Below are positions 35,897 through 46,574 of a stretch of DNA of 64,000 bases, in pieces (the stretch's first letter is position 1; each line of letters starts with the position of its first letter). The stretch is from Deinococcus sp. LM3 (GTDB lineage: Bacteria > Deinococcota > Deinococci > Deinococcales > Deinococcaceae): positions 2,506,501 through 2,570,500 of the forward strand of contig NZ_MUFV01000001.1 of NCBI RefSeq assembly GCF_002017875.1. The letters are read 5' to 3'. Below the pieces are notes generated by a model, which did not search any database, was not told the DNA's origin, and was given only the letters and a program-made list of their open reading frames with translations. A program made the translations under genes and the position numbers.

Positions 35897-36430
35897 ATGA
35901 CATTGTTACAAGAAGTTGGCATATATATTAATGGAAGCCTCATAATCCCTGTCAAAACAGACTGGGGATTCATACCAGTAAGGTCGGATAACGGCTGTCT
36001 CACCGATTATATAGAAGAATTTATTAATTATTCTAGATCGCGCAAACTCGTAATGCGCATCGAGCAATACTTTCCAGGGCGTTTTGATACAGAAGCTGCC
36101 TACGAAATTAACGCCTTGCAAGTGAGTAATGCGCAAGCCATTTCATTAATCATGAGAGAAGGCTACTTGTGCGATACCTTGATAGCAACCTCTGATTTAA
36201 GTGCCGTACTGGTAGCCACGCACACCTTGACTTCATTCTTAATTGCCAAGAGGTCAGTCATTGATGAAATATGCGGGAAATCAGTCCTGCAGATGCAGCA
36301 TGAGTATGCAGAGTACATCAATGGATGGAGCGGCGCTCCAGGAAAAAACGCCGAAAGCATCCTTAAGCTATCTCAAGACTATCCTGAATTATTTATCGGA
36401 AACATAAATGCAGAGATCAAGTTCGTATGA
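35897..36430 (+). CDS. probable immunity protein for the HINT-linked toxin
   Basis: 177 residues, ATG six nt after the toxin frame's stop. AT-rich for this genome, with AAC/ATT-type codons rare elsewhere. Mixed alpha/beta composition (IYINGSLIIPVKTDWGFIPV, then ISLIMREGYLCDTLIATSD), no signal peptide or TM segment, so cytoplasmic. The family is not recognised; the role is inferred from position directly after the toxin domain, the standard order in polymorphic toxin loci. Confidence 0.6.
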   Translation: MTLLQEVGIYINGSLIIPVKTDWGFIPVRSDNGCLTDYIEEFINYSRSRKLVMRIEQYFPGRFDTEAAYEINALQVSNAQAISLIMREGYLCDTLIATSDLSAVLVATHTLTSFLIAKRSVIDEICGKSVLQMQHEYAEYINGWSGAPGKNAESILKLSQDYPELFIGNINAEIKFV

Positions 36431-36488
36431 TAAATTAGCTTTTTGAAGCGAAGAGCATAAATTCTTTTGTCAAATAAACTAAAAATAC

Positions 36489-36518
36489 AAGCCGCCCTTC
36501 TGAGACGTGGGGCGGCTT
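36489..36518 (+). terminator. terminator downstream of immunity gene
   Basis: AAGCCGCCC and GGGCGGCTT pair around a 12-nt loop and are followed by CCTCTCT. Confidence 0.6.
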
Positions 36519-36541
36519 CCTCTCTACGGCAGAACGACTGG

Positions 36542-36706
36542 GGTGCTGTGCGGAAGGTGCCCACCCTGACGTGCTTCCTGAGTGATGAGCAGAAGCGGGA
36601 GGCGACGGCGGCGGTGGTGCGGGCCGGGGCGGAGTTCGTGAAGACGAGCACGGTCTTCGGCACGGGCGGCGCGATGCTGGACGACGTGCGCCGTTTCCGT
36701 GGCACT
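36542..36706 (+). pseudogene. deoC: deoC (deoxyribose-phosphate aldolase) remnant
   Basis: About 55 codons of a DeoC C-terminal half: KVPTLTCFLSDEQKREATAA, then VRAGAEFVKTSTVFGTGG with the Schiff-base Lys, and AMLDDVRRFRG. No start, and the frame loses similarity after RRFRGTEG. It lies between the toxin island and the next gene, marking a rearrangement. The stretch 36431-36845 holds nothing else but a terminator. Confidence 0.75.
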
Positions 36707-36845
36707 GAAGGCTGTTTCATGAATGACCTCCTGGGCGCTGGGTTGTTGTTGGGAGTCTCCGGGTCAGGGGAATGCTGCCTATTGTCTTCCGGTATGGTGC
36801 CCTGCCCGACAGCGGTGGCGCTGGCCTCTGCACTAGCATGGGGGG

Positions 36846-37340
36846 GTGAACGTGATCAAAACCGCTCTCTCGCTCATTGCGGGCCTCTCGGCTGCCCTGA
36901 TCGCCTACAGCGCCTTTTTCGTGCGGGGCGATCTGGGGGGCGTCATGGCGTACCTGCGGGCTCGTGGGGCGCTGCGCCGCCTGCGTGAAAGCGGCACGCC
37001 CGAGCAGGTCGCGCAGGGGCAGGCGCAGTTGCAGGCGCTGGGGCAGCAGGTGGGCGACCCGGCGCTGGCGGCGCAGCTGATTCCGCTGGCCCTGACGGTG
37101 GGGCTGCTGGTGGGCGTGCTGGTGTGGTGGGCCTTCTCGCGCCGGCAGTCAGGGACGCCGCGCACGGACATTCAGGAGCGCATGGTGTACCGTCTCGCGC
37201 ACCGCAAGGGTGGGCGGTTCACGCTCGATGACCTGCGCGCCGCCAGTCCCCTGACCGACGAGCAGGCCCGCGCCGTCACGGCCCGCCTGCTGGACCTGGG
37301 CCGCCTGACCCGTGATGGCGACACCTTCCGCCTGCCCTGA
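36846..37340 (+). CDS. membrane-anchored winged-helix-like protein
   Basis: 164 residues from a GTG six nt after TAGCAT. One TM helix near the N-terminus (ALSLIAGLSAALIAYSAFF), a helical loop (LRRLRESGTPEQVAQGQAQL), a second TM (PLALTVGLLVGVLVWWAF) and a C-terminal domain shaped like a winged helix (RMVYRLAHRKGGRFTLDDLR, LTDEQARAVTARLLDLGRL). Function unknown; the end could sense or bind DNA at the membrane. Confidence 0.7.
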   Translation: MNVIKTALSLIAGLSAALIAYSAFFVRGDLGGVMAYLRARGALRRLRESGTPEQVAQGQAQLQALGQQVGDPALAAQLIPLALTVGLLVGVLVWWAFSRRQSGTPRTDIQERMVYRLAHRKGGRFTLDDLRAASPLTDEQARAVTARLLDLGRLTRDGDTFRLP

Positions 37341-37351
37341 GGACCCTTTCC

Positions 37352-37768
37352 ATGACCGACACGCCCGATACCCTCGCGGACCTGCTGGACCGCGCCAACC
37401 ACGACCCCGATACTGGCCTGCGTGCCGCGCTGGACAGCGTGCAGGGCCAGCCTCACCCGCGCGTGGCGGCCATCGCCGCGCACCTGAGCGCCGCCAAGCG
37501 GGACCTGTGGACGCGCATTGCTGCCGCCACCGGCACGCCTGCCCCGCCGGACGACGCGGGCCTGACCCGCCTGAGCGACTGGGAGGTGGGCGCCGCGCAG
37601 GCCCTCCCCGCCCACACGCTGACCCTGACCGTTCCCACCGCCGACCCCGACGCGGCGGGGGGAGAGCCGCCCATGACCGTTGCCGCCCTGATCCGCCTGA
37701 ACGCCTCGCTGACCGGCAGCCGCGCCGCGCAGATCCGCCGGCTGGCGCAGCAACCCCGCCTCGCCTGA
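37352..37768 (+). CDS. hypothetical protein (138 aa)
   Basis: Cytoplasmic, mostly helical, with DLLDRANHDPDTGLRAALDS and a Pro/Asp-rich loop. GAGG precedes the ATG and it begins 11 nt after the previous stop, so the three genes 36846-38066 probably form an operon. No family recognised. Confidence 0.65.
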   Translation: MTDTPDTLADLLDRANHDPDTGLRAALDSVQGQPHPRVAAIAAHLSAAKRDLWTRIAAATGTPAPPDDAGLTRLSDWEVGAAQALPAHTLTLTVPTADPDAAGGEPPMTVAALIRLNASLTGSRAAQIRRLAQQPRLA

Positions 37769-37769
37769 C

Positions 37770-38066
37770 ATGCCCGCCGACCGGCCCTTCCTGACCGACC
37801 CCACCCCGGACGGCACGCGTGGGAACGGCGCCGTGCCGCCTGCCCTGTTCGATCTGGCGGTCAACCGCGCCGCCGCTGCCCTGCGCGGTCTGCGCCCCGC
37901 CCAGCCGGACGCCGCGCTGGCCGCGTGGCACGCCCGCACCCGCTTCGCCCGGCGTGTGCCGCTGGACGCCGTGAAGGCCGCCCTGGCCGCGCGGCCCGCC
38001 GGAGAGTGCCACTGGGCGGGCGGCGAGGGGGGCGGCTGGCAGCCGGGCCGCGCCCCGTTTCCGTAG
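37770..38066 (+). CDS. hypothetical protein (98 aa)
   Basis: Starts one nt after the preceding TGA. Helical core (FDLAVNRAAAALRGLRPA, ARRVPLDAVKAALAA) and a Gly/Trp tail (CHWAGGEGGGWQPG). No family recognised; supported by its tight position and regular composition. Confidence 0.55.
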   Translation: MPADRPFLTDPTPDGTRGNGAVPPALFDLAVNRAAAALRGLRPAQPDAALAAWHARTRFARRVPLDAVKAALAARPAGECHWAGGEGGGWQPGRAPFP

Positions 38067-38091
38067 GCGGCGGGAGTGGCGCTGCGGCTGT

Positions 38092-38724
38092 CTACGCCTC
38101 GTCGCTGACCGACGCCGCCACGGTCCGGGCGGCCACCTCGACCGCGCGGGTCAGTTCCGCCTGCGGGAGGTACGGCACGGCTTTCGCCTCGGCCAGGGCG
38201 ACCCCGGCGCTGGCGGGCAGGTGCAGGAACCCGCACGGCACGTCCGGGCGGCCCAGGGCGCGCAGGGTGTGCAGGGCGTGGTACATGACCGCGTTGCACA
38301 CGAACGTTCCGGCCGTGTCGCTCAACTGACCGGGAATGCCCGCGCCGTGCCACGCGGCCAGCACGGCCCGCAGCGGCAGGGTGCTCAGGTACGCGTCCGG
38401 GCCGCCTGCCTGGACCGGGGCGTCCCGGTGCTGCTGCCCGGCGTTGTCGGGAATGCGGAAGTCCATCACGTTCACGGCCACGCGCTCCAGCGTCACCTGC
38501 GGGCGCCCGCTCGCCAGTCCGGTCAGCAGGACGGCCGCCGGGCGCTGCGTGCCCAGCAGTTCCGTCAGGCGGGCGCAGGCGGCGTGCGGCTCGACCGGCA
38601 GCAGCGCCGACACGACCCGCAGGCCGCCGAGCACCTGCCCTTCCAGTGCCTGGGCCGCCTCGGCACTCGGGTTGACGGGGTGCGTGTGGAACGGCTCGAA
38701 GCCGGTCAGGAGCAGCGTATTCAC
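38092..38724 (-). CDS. pcp: pyroglutamyl-peptidase I
   Basis: 210 residues from a GTG with TACCCT seven nt upstream. Cys-protease triad motifs: Glu in ERVAVNVMDFRIPDN, Cys in AGTFVCNAVMYHAL, His in CGFLHLPAS; LLTGFEPFHTHPVNPS is the family start. Removes N-terminal pyroglutamate from peptides in the cytoplasm. Convergent with the operon at 36846-38066. Confidence 0.95.
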   Translation of the reverse strand: MNTLLLTGFEPFHTHPVNPSAEAAQALEGQVLGGLRVVSALLPVEPHAACARLTELLGTQRPAAVLLTGLASGRPQVTLERVAVNVMDFRIPDNAGQQHRDAPVQAGGPDAYLSTLPLRAVLAAWHGAGIPGQLSDTAGTFVCNAVMYHALHTLRALGRPDVPCGFLHLPASAGVALAEAKAVPYLPQAELTRAVEVAARTVAASVSDEA

Positions 38725-38771
38725 GCCCCGCAGGGTAGCGCGGCGGCGCCCCCGACCGGTACGCTGGCGGT

Positions 38772-39242
38772 ATGCGCCTGCTGCCTGCCCTGCCGCTCCT
38801 GGCGGCCCTGCTGACCCCGTCCGCCCTGGCCGCCACGACCACGCAGTACGCCGTGCTGCGGGGCGTGCAGGTGCAGGGCCGCGTCGCCACCCTGACCCTG
38901 GATTACGTGGACGTGTTCTCGGACACCGACGCCGACGCCCGCCGCGTCGTGGCGCTCGGTGATTACCCGTCCGCGCAGGCGTACTTCGAGGCGAACCCGA
39001 GTGGGCTGTACGTCCGGAATGTGAACCCCCTGCTGCGGACCCTGAAGACCGACGCCCGCACCGTGTTCGCGCTCTCTTGCCTGGACCGCCCGGACGGCGT
39101 GCAGGCCGTGCCGCTGGAGACGTTCGTGTCGGCCTGGAAGGGCTTTGCGCCGCAGGGCTGCTGGCCGTTCAGCGAGCGGGTCGTGGCGCTGCGCCTGAAC
39201 GGCTCCCGCGTCCTGTGGGCCGAGCAGGTGTACTTCCCGTAA
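38772..39242 (+). CDS. small exported protein
   Basis: 156 residues, TACGCT six nt before the ATG, signal peptide MRLLPALPLLAALLTPSALA. The mature part is beta-rich (VQGRVATLTLDYVDVFSD), with two Cys (SCLDRP, QGCWPF) that may form a disulfide. No family recognised. Confidence 0.7.
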   Translation: MRLLPALPLLAALLTPSALAATTTQYAVLRGVQVQGRVATLTLDYVDVFSDTDADARRVVALGDYPSAQAYFEANPSGLYVRNVNPLLRTLKTDARTVFALSCLDRPDGVQAVPLETFVSAWKGFAPQGCWPFSERVVALRLNGSRVLWAEQVYFP

Positions 39243-39306
39243 GGTCGGCGCCACCCTGAAACGAAGGCCGCAGTCCTGCCGGGCCGCGCGGCCTATGCTC
39301 GGGCGT

Positions 39307-40157
<851 letters not shown>

Positions 40158-40161
<4 letters not shown>

Positions 40162-40802
40162 CCGACCTGACCGGACTGAGACTGTCGTACACCCGCGCCG
40201 AACTGCGCCGCGCCGACCTGCATCCCGATCCGCTGGAGCAGTTCCGGGGCTGGTTGCAGGAGGCCATCGATTCGGGCCTGCGCGAACCGTACGCGCTGAG
40301 CCTCGCCACGGCCGACGCGGCCGGGCGGCCGGGCGTGCGCACCGTGCTGCTGCGCGGCGCGGACGAACGCGGCCTGACCTTCTACACCAACTACGAGTCG
40401 CACAAGGGCCGCGACCTGGGCGCCAACCCGCAGGCGGAACTGCTGTTCCACTGGGCCGAACACGAACGGCAGGTGCGCGCCTCCGGCCCCGTGACGCGCG
40501 TGCCGGACGCCGAGAGCGACGCGTACTTTCACGCCCGCCCGCGCGAGTCGCAGCTGGCCGCGCACGCCAGCGACCCGCAGAGTGCGCCCATCCGGGACCG
40601 CGCCGCACTCGACGCCACCTTCGCGGCCCTGGACGCCCGATTCCCGCCGGGCACCGTGATTCCCCGCCCGGCCTTCTGGGGAGGCTACCGGGTGCAGGTG
40701 CAGGAATGGGAGTTCTGGCAGGGCCGTGAGAGCCGCCTGCACGACCGGTTCCGGTACGCGCGGGACGGGGCGGGCTGGCGCGTGGACCGGCTGATGCCCT
40801 GA
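40158..40802 (+). CDS. pdxH: pyridoxamine 5'-phosphate oxidase
   Basis: 214 residues, ATG overlapping the mutM stop. PNPOx features: DPLEQFRGWLQEA, AMSLATAD-like ALSLATADAAGRP, RTVLLRG, FYTNYESHKGRDL (FMN phosphate binding), RPRESQLAAHASDPQS and the C-terminal WGGYRV plus DRFRY and RLMP end. Makes pyridoxal 5'-phosphate using FMN and O2. Confidence 0.96.
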
Positions 40803-40887
40803 AGCGCCTGCCGGGTCGAGTACGCCCGTTGGGGGCATCCGGACCCCCACCACGAAAATTTCACATGAAGTCTCATAAAATGCCCAC

Positions 40888-41742
40888 ATGGCCCTGAGCG
40901 TGGTGGAATCAAGCGTCCGCTCCCGCGCGGGCCCCCCGGAACAGGGAGCGGACCTGCTGCTCGTCACGCCGCACCACGTCGCCCTGATCGCCGGCCTGAG
41001 CTTCGGCACGACGTCCGGCGGCACCCGGCCGCGCGGCCTGCCGCCCGCCCGGTTCGCCGCGACCGTCGGCCTGGCGGGCCTGCGCGACCTGCCGCCCGCC
41101 GCCACGCTGCGCGAGGCCACCGACCACCTGAGCGCCTCGCTGACCAGCGCCCTGCGGCACGCCGTGATGGGCGGCGAACGCCTGCAGGTGGGATTCGCGC
41201 TGGCCGCCGTCAGCAGCGTGCGCCGCGAGGTCTGGCAGGTCGGACCGGTCGGCGCGCTCTGGGACGAACCCGGCCTGGAAGGCGCGCAGGGAGGCCTGAG
41301 TGCCGCCCTGCCGTCCCTCACGGCCGCCGGGCAGGCCCGCGCACTGGTCGTTCAGGCGCTGCTGGCGCAGGGGTCCGGGCAGTTCACGCAGAGGCAGCTT
41401 CAGGCCAGCGACCCCGCGCAGGCCATCATCGCGCCGCTGCTGGTCGCGCACGCCTCGCTGGCCAACTCGGCCGGGCCGTTCGGGTATGGCCTGATCAACG
41501 GCGACCCCGTCCCGGACGAGCACCTGCGCGTGCACCGCCTGCCGCCCGGCCCGCACGAGGTCAGCCTCGCCACCGCCGGCTACCCGGCCGTCATGAACAC
41601 CCTGGCCGCCACGGAACGCCGCCTTCAGGAACTGCTGCGCGCCGACCCCCTGCTCATCACCCGTTTCCCGTATGTGCGCCCCCACCGCCCGGACCACGAG
41701 GGGTACGCCGACCGCGCCTACGCCCGCGTGCGCATCTGGTAA
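40888..41742 (+). CDS. hypothetical protein (284 aa)
   Basis: TAAAAT six nt before the ATG supports the start. Cytoplasmic mixed fold with regular high-GC codon use: LLLVTPHHVALIAGLSFGTT, ATDHLSASLTSALRHAVM, FGYGLINGDPVPDEHLRVH, ending AYARVRIW. The GPHEVSLATAGYPAVM segment and the early serine/threonine-rich strand recall PP2C-like phosphatase folds, but the acidic metal-site motifs are not evident, so no function is given. Confidence 0.7.
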   Translation: MALSVVESSVRSRAGPPEQGADLLLVTPHHVALIAGLSFGTTSGGTRPRGLPPARFAATVGLAGLRDLPPAATLREATDHLSASLTSALRHAVMGGERLQVGFALAAVSSVRREVWQVGPVGALWDEPGLEGAQGGLSAALPSLTAAGQARALVVQALLAQGSGQFTQRQLQASDPAQAIIAPLLVAHASLANSAGPFGYGLINGDPVPDEHLRVHRLPPGPHEVSLATAGYPAVMNTLAATERRLQELLRADPLLITRFPYVRPHRPDHEGYADRAYARVRIW

Positions 41743-41873
41743 GCCCCCGCACCGGATGGAGGGGGGCAGATCCGTCACGCCGTCAGGAACACCGGGTCGC
41801 GGCAGCGCTGGTGGGCCGCGCTTCTGTAGTCGGCCTCGCCATCTTCATGAGAAGGACGGTGCATGCTGACCCC

Positions 41874-42290
41874 GTGAGCAACCTCTACACCGCAGAAGCC
41901 ACCGCCACCGGCGGCCGCGCCGGCACCGCCAAAAGCACCGACGGCCGCCTCGACCTGAACCTCAGCGTGCCCGCCGGCATGGGCGGCGACGACGGCCCCG
42001 GCACCAACCCCGAGCAGCTGTTCGCCGCCGGGTACGCCGCCTGCTTCCAGGGTGCCCTGGGCGTCGCGTCGCGCCGCGCCAAGATCACCCTGAGCGACGA
42101 CAGCACCGTCACCGCCCGCGTGGGCCTGCAGAAGACCGGACTGGCCTTCGCGCTCGACGTAGAACTCGAAGGGCACTTCCCCGGTCTGACCGAGGAGCAG
42201 GCGCTGGCCCTGATGCACGCCGCGCACGAGGTCTGCCCGTACAGCGTCGCCACGCGCGGCAACGTGGACGTGCGCCTCAGCGTCCGCTGA
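41874..42290 (+). CDS. organic hydroperoxide resistance protein (Ohr/OsmC family)
   Basis: 138 residues from a GTG (VSNLYTAEATATGGRAG) that gives the normal Ohr length; CATGCT lies six nt upstream. Redox Cys in GYAACFQGALGVAS and in EVCPYSVATRGN, plus the early Arg typical of Ohr. Reduces organic peroxides with lipoyl-protein electrons. The TGA stop is the left flank of repeat element copy E. Confidence 0.92.
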   Translation: MSNLYTAEATATGGRAGTAKSTDGRLDLNLSVPAGMGGDDGPGTNPEQLFAAGYAACFQGALGVASRRAKITLSDDSTVTARVGLQKTGLAFALDVELEGHFPGLTEEQALALMHAAHEVCPYSVATRGNVDVRLSVR

Positions 42291-42423
42291 TACGGACTCG
42301 GATTGAATGGGCTTTGCAGCCCATTCAACCCGAGCGAAGCGAGTGGGAGCCCAACGGGTTCCGGACGTGGAGCCGGCAATCCGGTGAAGTTCCGGATTGT
42401 TGGCGAAACAAACGGAATCCGTA
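42291..42423. mobile_element. MITE-like element, copy E
   Basis: TACGGACTCGGATTGAATGG to CGGAATCCGTA, flanked by TGA 42288-42290 (ohr stop codon) and TGA 42424-42426. Contains the 13-bp stem GCCGGCAATCCGG/CCGGATTGTTGGC with two G-T pairs. Confidence 0.85.
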
Positions 42424-42447
42424 TGAACCTTCCGAACCCCCCACCCG

Positions 42448-42484
42448 CGCCCCGCCCCGTCCCCCCGGACCGGGCGGGGCGTTT
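42448..42484. terminator. terminator between convergent genes
   Basis: CGCCCCGCCC and GGGCGGGGCG pair around a 14-nt loop, followed by TTTCG. Confidence 0.65.
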
Positions 42485-42523
42485 CGTGTGTGTTCGTGGG
42501 TCGTGGCCGCGCCGCAGCCCGGA

Positions 42524-44020
<1,497 letters not shown>

Positions 44021-44108
44021 GCGCCGCCTGCCCGGAGAGGATGGGGGAGGGCCTTCATGCGGCGCAGTGTATCGCGCGGCACACTCGCGCGCCTCCCCAT
44101 GGTCAGGG

Positions 44109-44726
44109 TCAGGAGCGCGGCGGCTCGCGTTTCACGGCGCCTTCCAGCAGCAGGCTCAGGGCCAGCCGCATCTCTTCCTGCAGGGGGCGTTCGGTGCCGT
44201 AGGCGCTCCAGCGCAGCGCGACCATCAGGTACGTGTCGGCGATCAGGTTGCTGATGCGCTGCAGGCTCAGGTCGGTGCGCATCATGCCCGCCTGGTGCAT
44301 GGGCCGCAGGATCAGCTCGATGACCTTGCTCAGCGGCAGCGCCTGGTACGCCGTGCGGGCGCGCTCGGGGTTGGGGTTCATGACCTCGTAGGCCAGCGGC
44401 GGGAACAGGTCGCGTTCGCGGGTGTTCTCGTCGGCCAGGCGGTCCCAGACCTCGTACAGCACCGTCAGGGGCGGGGTGCCCTCGTGCAGGCGGGCCTCGG
44501 CGTGGTCGCGCAGGCGGTTCATGACCTCGCTGCCGTAGTCGAGCAGCACCGCTTCCTTGTACGGGTAGTAGTTGAAGAACGTGCCGCGCGAGACGTTACT
44601 GGCCTTGGCGATGTCGGTGGCCGTGGTCGTCTGGAACCCACCCCGCTTGAACAGGTCAATGGCGACAGTGTAGATGCGGGCGCGGCGGCGCTCCTTCTGG
44701 CGTTCGCGCAGCGAGGTTGAATCCAT
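44109..44726 (-). CDS. TetR-family transcriptional regulator
   Basis: 205 residues from MDSTSLRERQKERRRARIY. HTH: IDLFKRGGFQTTTATDIAKA, then SNVSRGTFFNYYPYKEAVLL, the classic TetR recognition region. The C-terminal ligand domain has LADENTRERDLFPPLAYEV and IADTYLMVALRW. The ligand is unknown; its target may include the TTGAAC-TCA-GTTCAA dyad at 29586, but that is only a guess from motif type. Confidence 0.93.
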   Translation of the reverse strand: MDSTSLRERQKERRRARIYTVAIDLFKRGGFQTTTATDIAKASNVSRGTFFNYYPYKEAVLLDYGSEVMNRLRDHAEARLHEGTPPLTVLYEVWDRLADENTRERDLFPPLAYEVMNPNPERARTAYQALPLSKVIELILRPMHQAGMMRTDLSLQRISNLIADTYLMVALRWSAYGTERPLQEEMRLALSLLLEGAVKREPPRS

Positions 44727-44864
44727 GATCCAGACAGGATACTGCCGCCGGTTCAAAATTACACCCCGTCCAACCGGTGATCCCCGCCCCGCATCCCCCC
44801 CGGCAGTGGCGGCGCGGGGGGGGATGCGCGCACCGGGCGGGCGCGCTGCGGTACGCTGGGCCGC

Positions 44865-45710
44865 ATGAGCGTGATCCTGGGCATCGACATCGGCGGCAGC
44901 GGCATCAAGGGCGCACCCGTGGACACCCGCACCGGACGGCTGGCCGGCGAACGCCGCCGCATTCCCACCCCCGAGGGCGCCGCCCCCGGCGACGTGCAGG
45001 GCGTCGTGAAGGAACTCGTGGAGCACTTCGGGCTGCCCGGCGCGGTCGGCGTGACCTTCCCCGGCATCGTGCAGCGCGGGCACACGCTGTCGGCCGCGAA
45101 CGTCCACCCGGACTGGGTGGGCCTGAACGCCGACGCGCTGTTCAGCGAGGCGACCGGCCACGAGGTCCACCTGATCAACGACGCCGACGCCGCCGGCCTG
45201 GCCGAGGCGCGCTTCGGGGCGGGGCAGGGCGTGCAGGGCACCGTGATGGTCCTGACCTTCGGCACCGGCATCGGCAGCGCCCTGATCCACGACGGCGTGC
45301 TGATCCCCAACACGGAACTCGGGCACCTGTGGCTGCGCGACAAGCACGCCGAGAGCTGGGCGTCCGACCGCGCCCGCGAACTGGACGACCTGAACTGGAA
45401 GCAGTGGAGCAAACGCGCCAGCTCCTACCTGCAACACCTGGAACTGCTGTTCAGCCCGGACCTGTTCATCATCGGCGGCGGCATCAGCAAGAAAGCCGAC
45501 AAGTGGCAGGAACACCTGAAAGTCGGGCGCAGCCGCGTCGTGCCCGCCACCCTGCTGAACGAGGCCGGGATCATCGGGGCCGCTATGATGGCCGCCCGCG
45601 ACCCGGAATCGGCCGCCGGGACGCCCGCCTCACCGGAACCAGCCCCCGAAGGCCAGCCCACCCCCCGCAAGACCCCGACCCGCAAGGCCCCTGCCCGCAA
45701 GAAAGCCTGA
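44865..45710 (+). CDS. ppgK: polyphosphate glucokinase
   Basis: 281 residues; TACGCT seven nt before the ATG. ROK-type motifs: LGIDIGGSGIKGAPVDT, VTFPGIV, NDADAAGLAEARFGAGQG (catalytic Asp), LTFGTGIGSALI, ELGHLWLRDKHAESWASDRA and FIIGGGISKKADKW, matching PpgK rather than ATP glucokinases. Phosphorylates glucose from polyphosphate or ATP. A basic Pro/Lys tail (PRKTPTRKAPARKKA) could bind polyphosphate. Confidence 0.93.
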   Translation: MSVILGIDIGGSGIKGAPVDTRTGRLAGERRRIPTPEGAAPGDVQGVVKELVEHFGLPGAVGVTFPGIVQRGHTLSAANVHPDWVGLNADALFSEATGHEVHLINDADAAGLAEARFGAGQGVQGTVMVLTFGTGIGSALIHDGVLIPNTELGHLWLRDKHAESWASDRARELDDLNWKQWSKRASSYLQHLELLFSPDLFIIGGGISKKADKWQEHLKVGRSRVVPATLLNEAGIIGAAMMAARDPESAAGTPASPEPAPEGQPTPRKTPTRKAPARKKA

Positions 45711-45766
45711 ACCATCCAGGGGCAGCAGCCGGGAACCCACGTCAGCGTGACCCCGTACCGGGCAGC

Positions 45767-46500
45767 ATGGGATTCCTGAAGAAGATGATGGCCGCCATCG
45801 GTGTGGGCGGCGCAAAGGTCGACGCCCGCGTGAACAACCCCAGCCTGCGCGCCGGGGATACCCTGACCGGCGTGCTGGCCGTGCAGGGCGGCAGCGTCGA
45901 GCAGCGCATCGAGCGCATCAACCTGGGGCTCGCCACCCGTTACCGGCACGACGACACCCACGTCACGCACCAGCTGACCCGGGCGCAGGTCGTGCCGGCC
46001 TTCGACCTGCGGGCCGGCGAGACCCGCGAGTTCCCGTTCAGCCTGCCCGTGCCGCTCGACACGCCGCTGTCGCTGCCCGGCACGCAGGTGTGGCTCGCCA
46101 CGGACGCCGACATCGCCGGCGCGGCCGACCCCGGCGATCAGGACCACCTGCAGATCCTGCCCAGCCGCGAGGCGGAAACGCTGATCATGGCCGCGCAGCG
46201 CCTGGGCTTCAGCCTGAGCGGCAGCGAGATCGAACACCATCACGGCCGCGTCGCGCAGGAACTCGCCTTCCGCCCCCGCACGGGCAGTACCGCGTGGCCG
46301 AGGTCGAGATGATGCTGTTCCACACGGGCGGCGGCCTGGACGTGATCCTGGAGGTGGATCGCCGCGCGACCGGCGTGGCCAGCCTGTTCACCAGCGAGTT
46401 CGAGCAGCGCGGCCGCTGGAACCTGGGCGCGCACACGCTGGCGCAGGGGCCGGACGCCGTGGCCCGCGAACTCGAGGCCCGCATCCGCGCGCTGCTGTGA
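45767..46500 (+). pseudogene. Spo0M-family protein with a one-base frameshift
   Basis: The frame from 45767 (MGFLKKMMAAIGVGGAKVDA, SLRAGDTLTGVLAVQGG, then the arrestin-like strands) runs to about 46280 and then stops early in TAWPRSR. The rest (GQYRVAEVEMMLFHTGGGLD to ELEARIRALL) lies in the next frame. Adding one C to the five-C run near 46279 joins them into a 244-residue protein. Spo0M proteins are arrestin-fold regulators. Either a sequencing error or a recent mutation. Confidence 0.85.
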
Positions 46501-46574
46501 TGGCCCTGCTGTAACGGCCCTGCTGTACCCCCCTTGATGGCAGCCCCCGCGCCGCGCGGCGTAGCATGCCGCCC

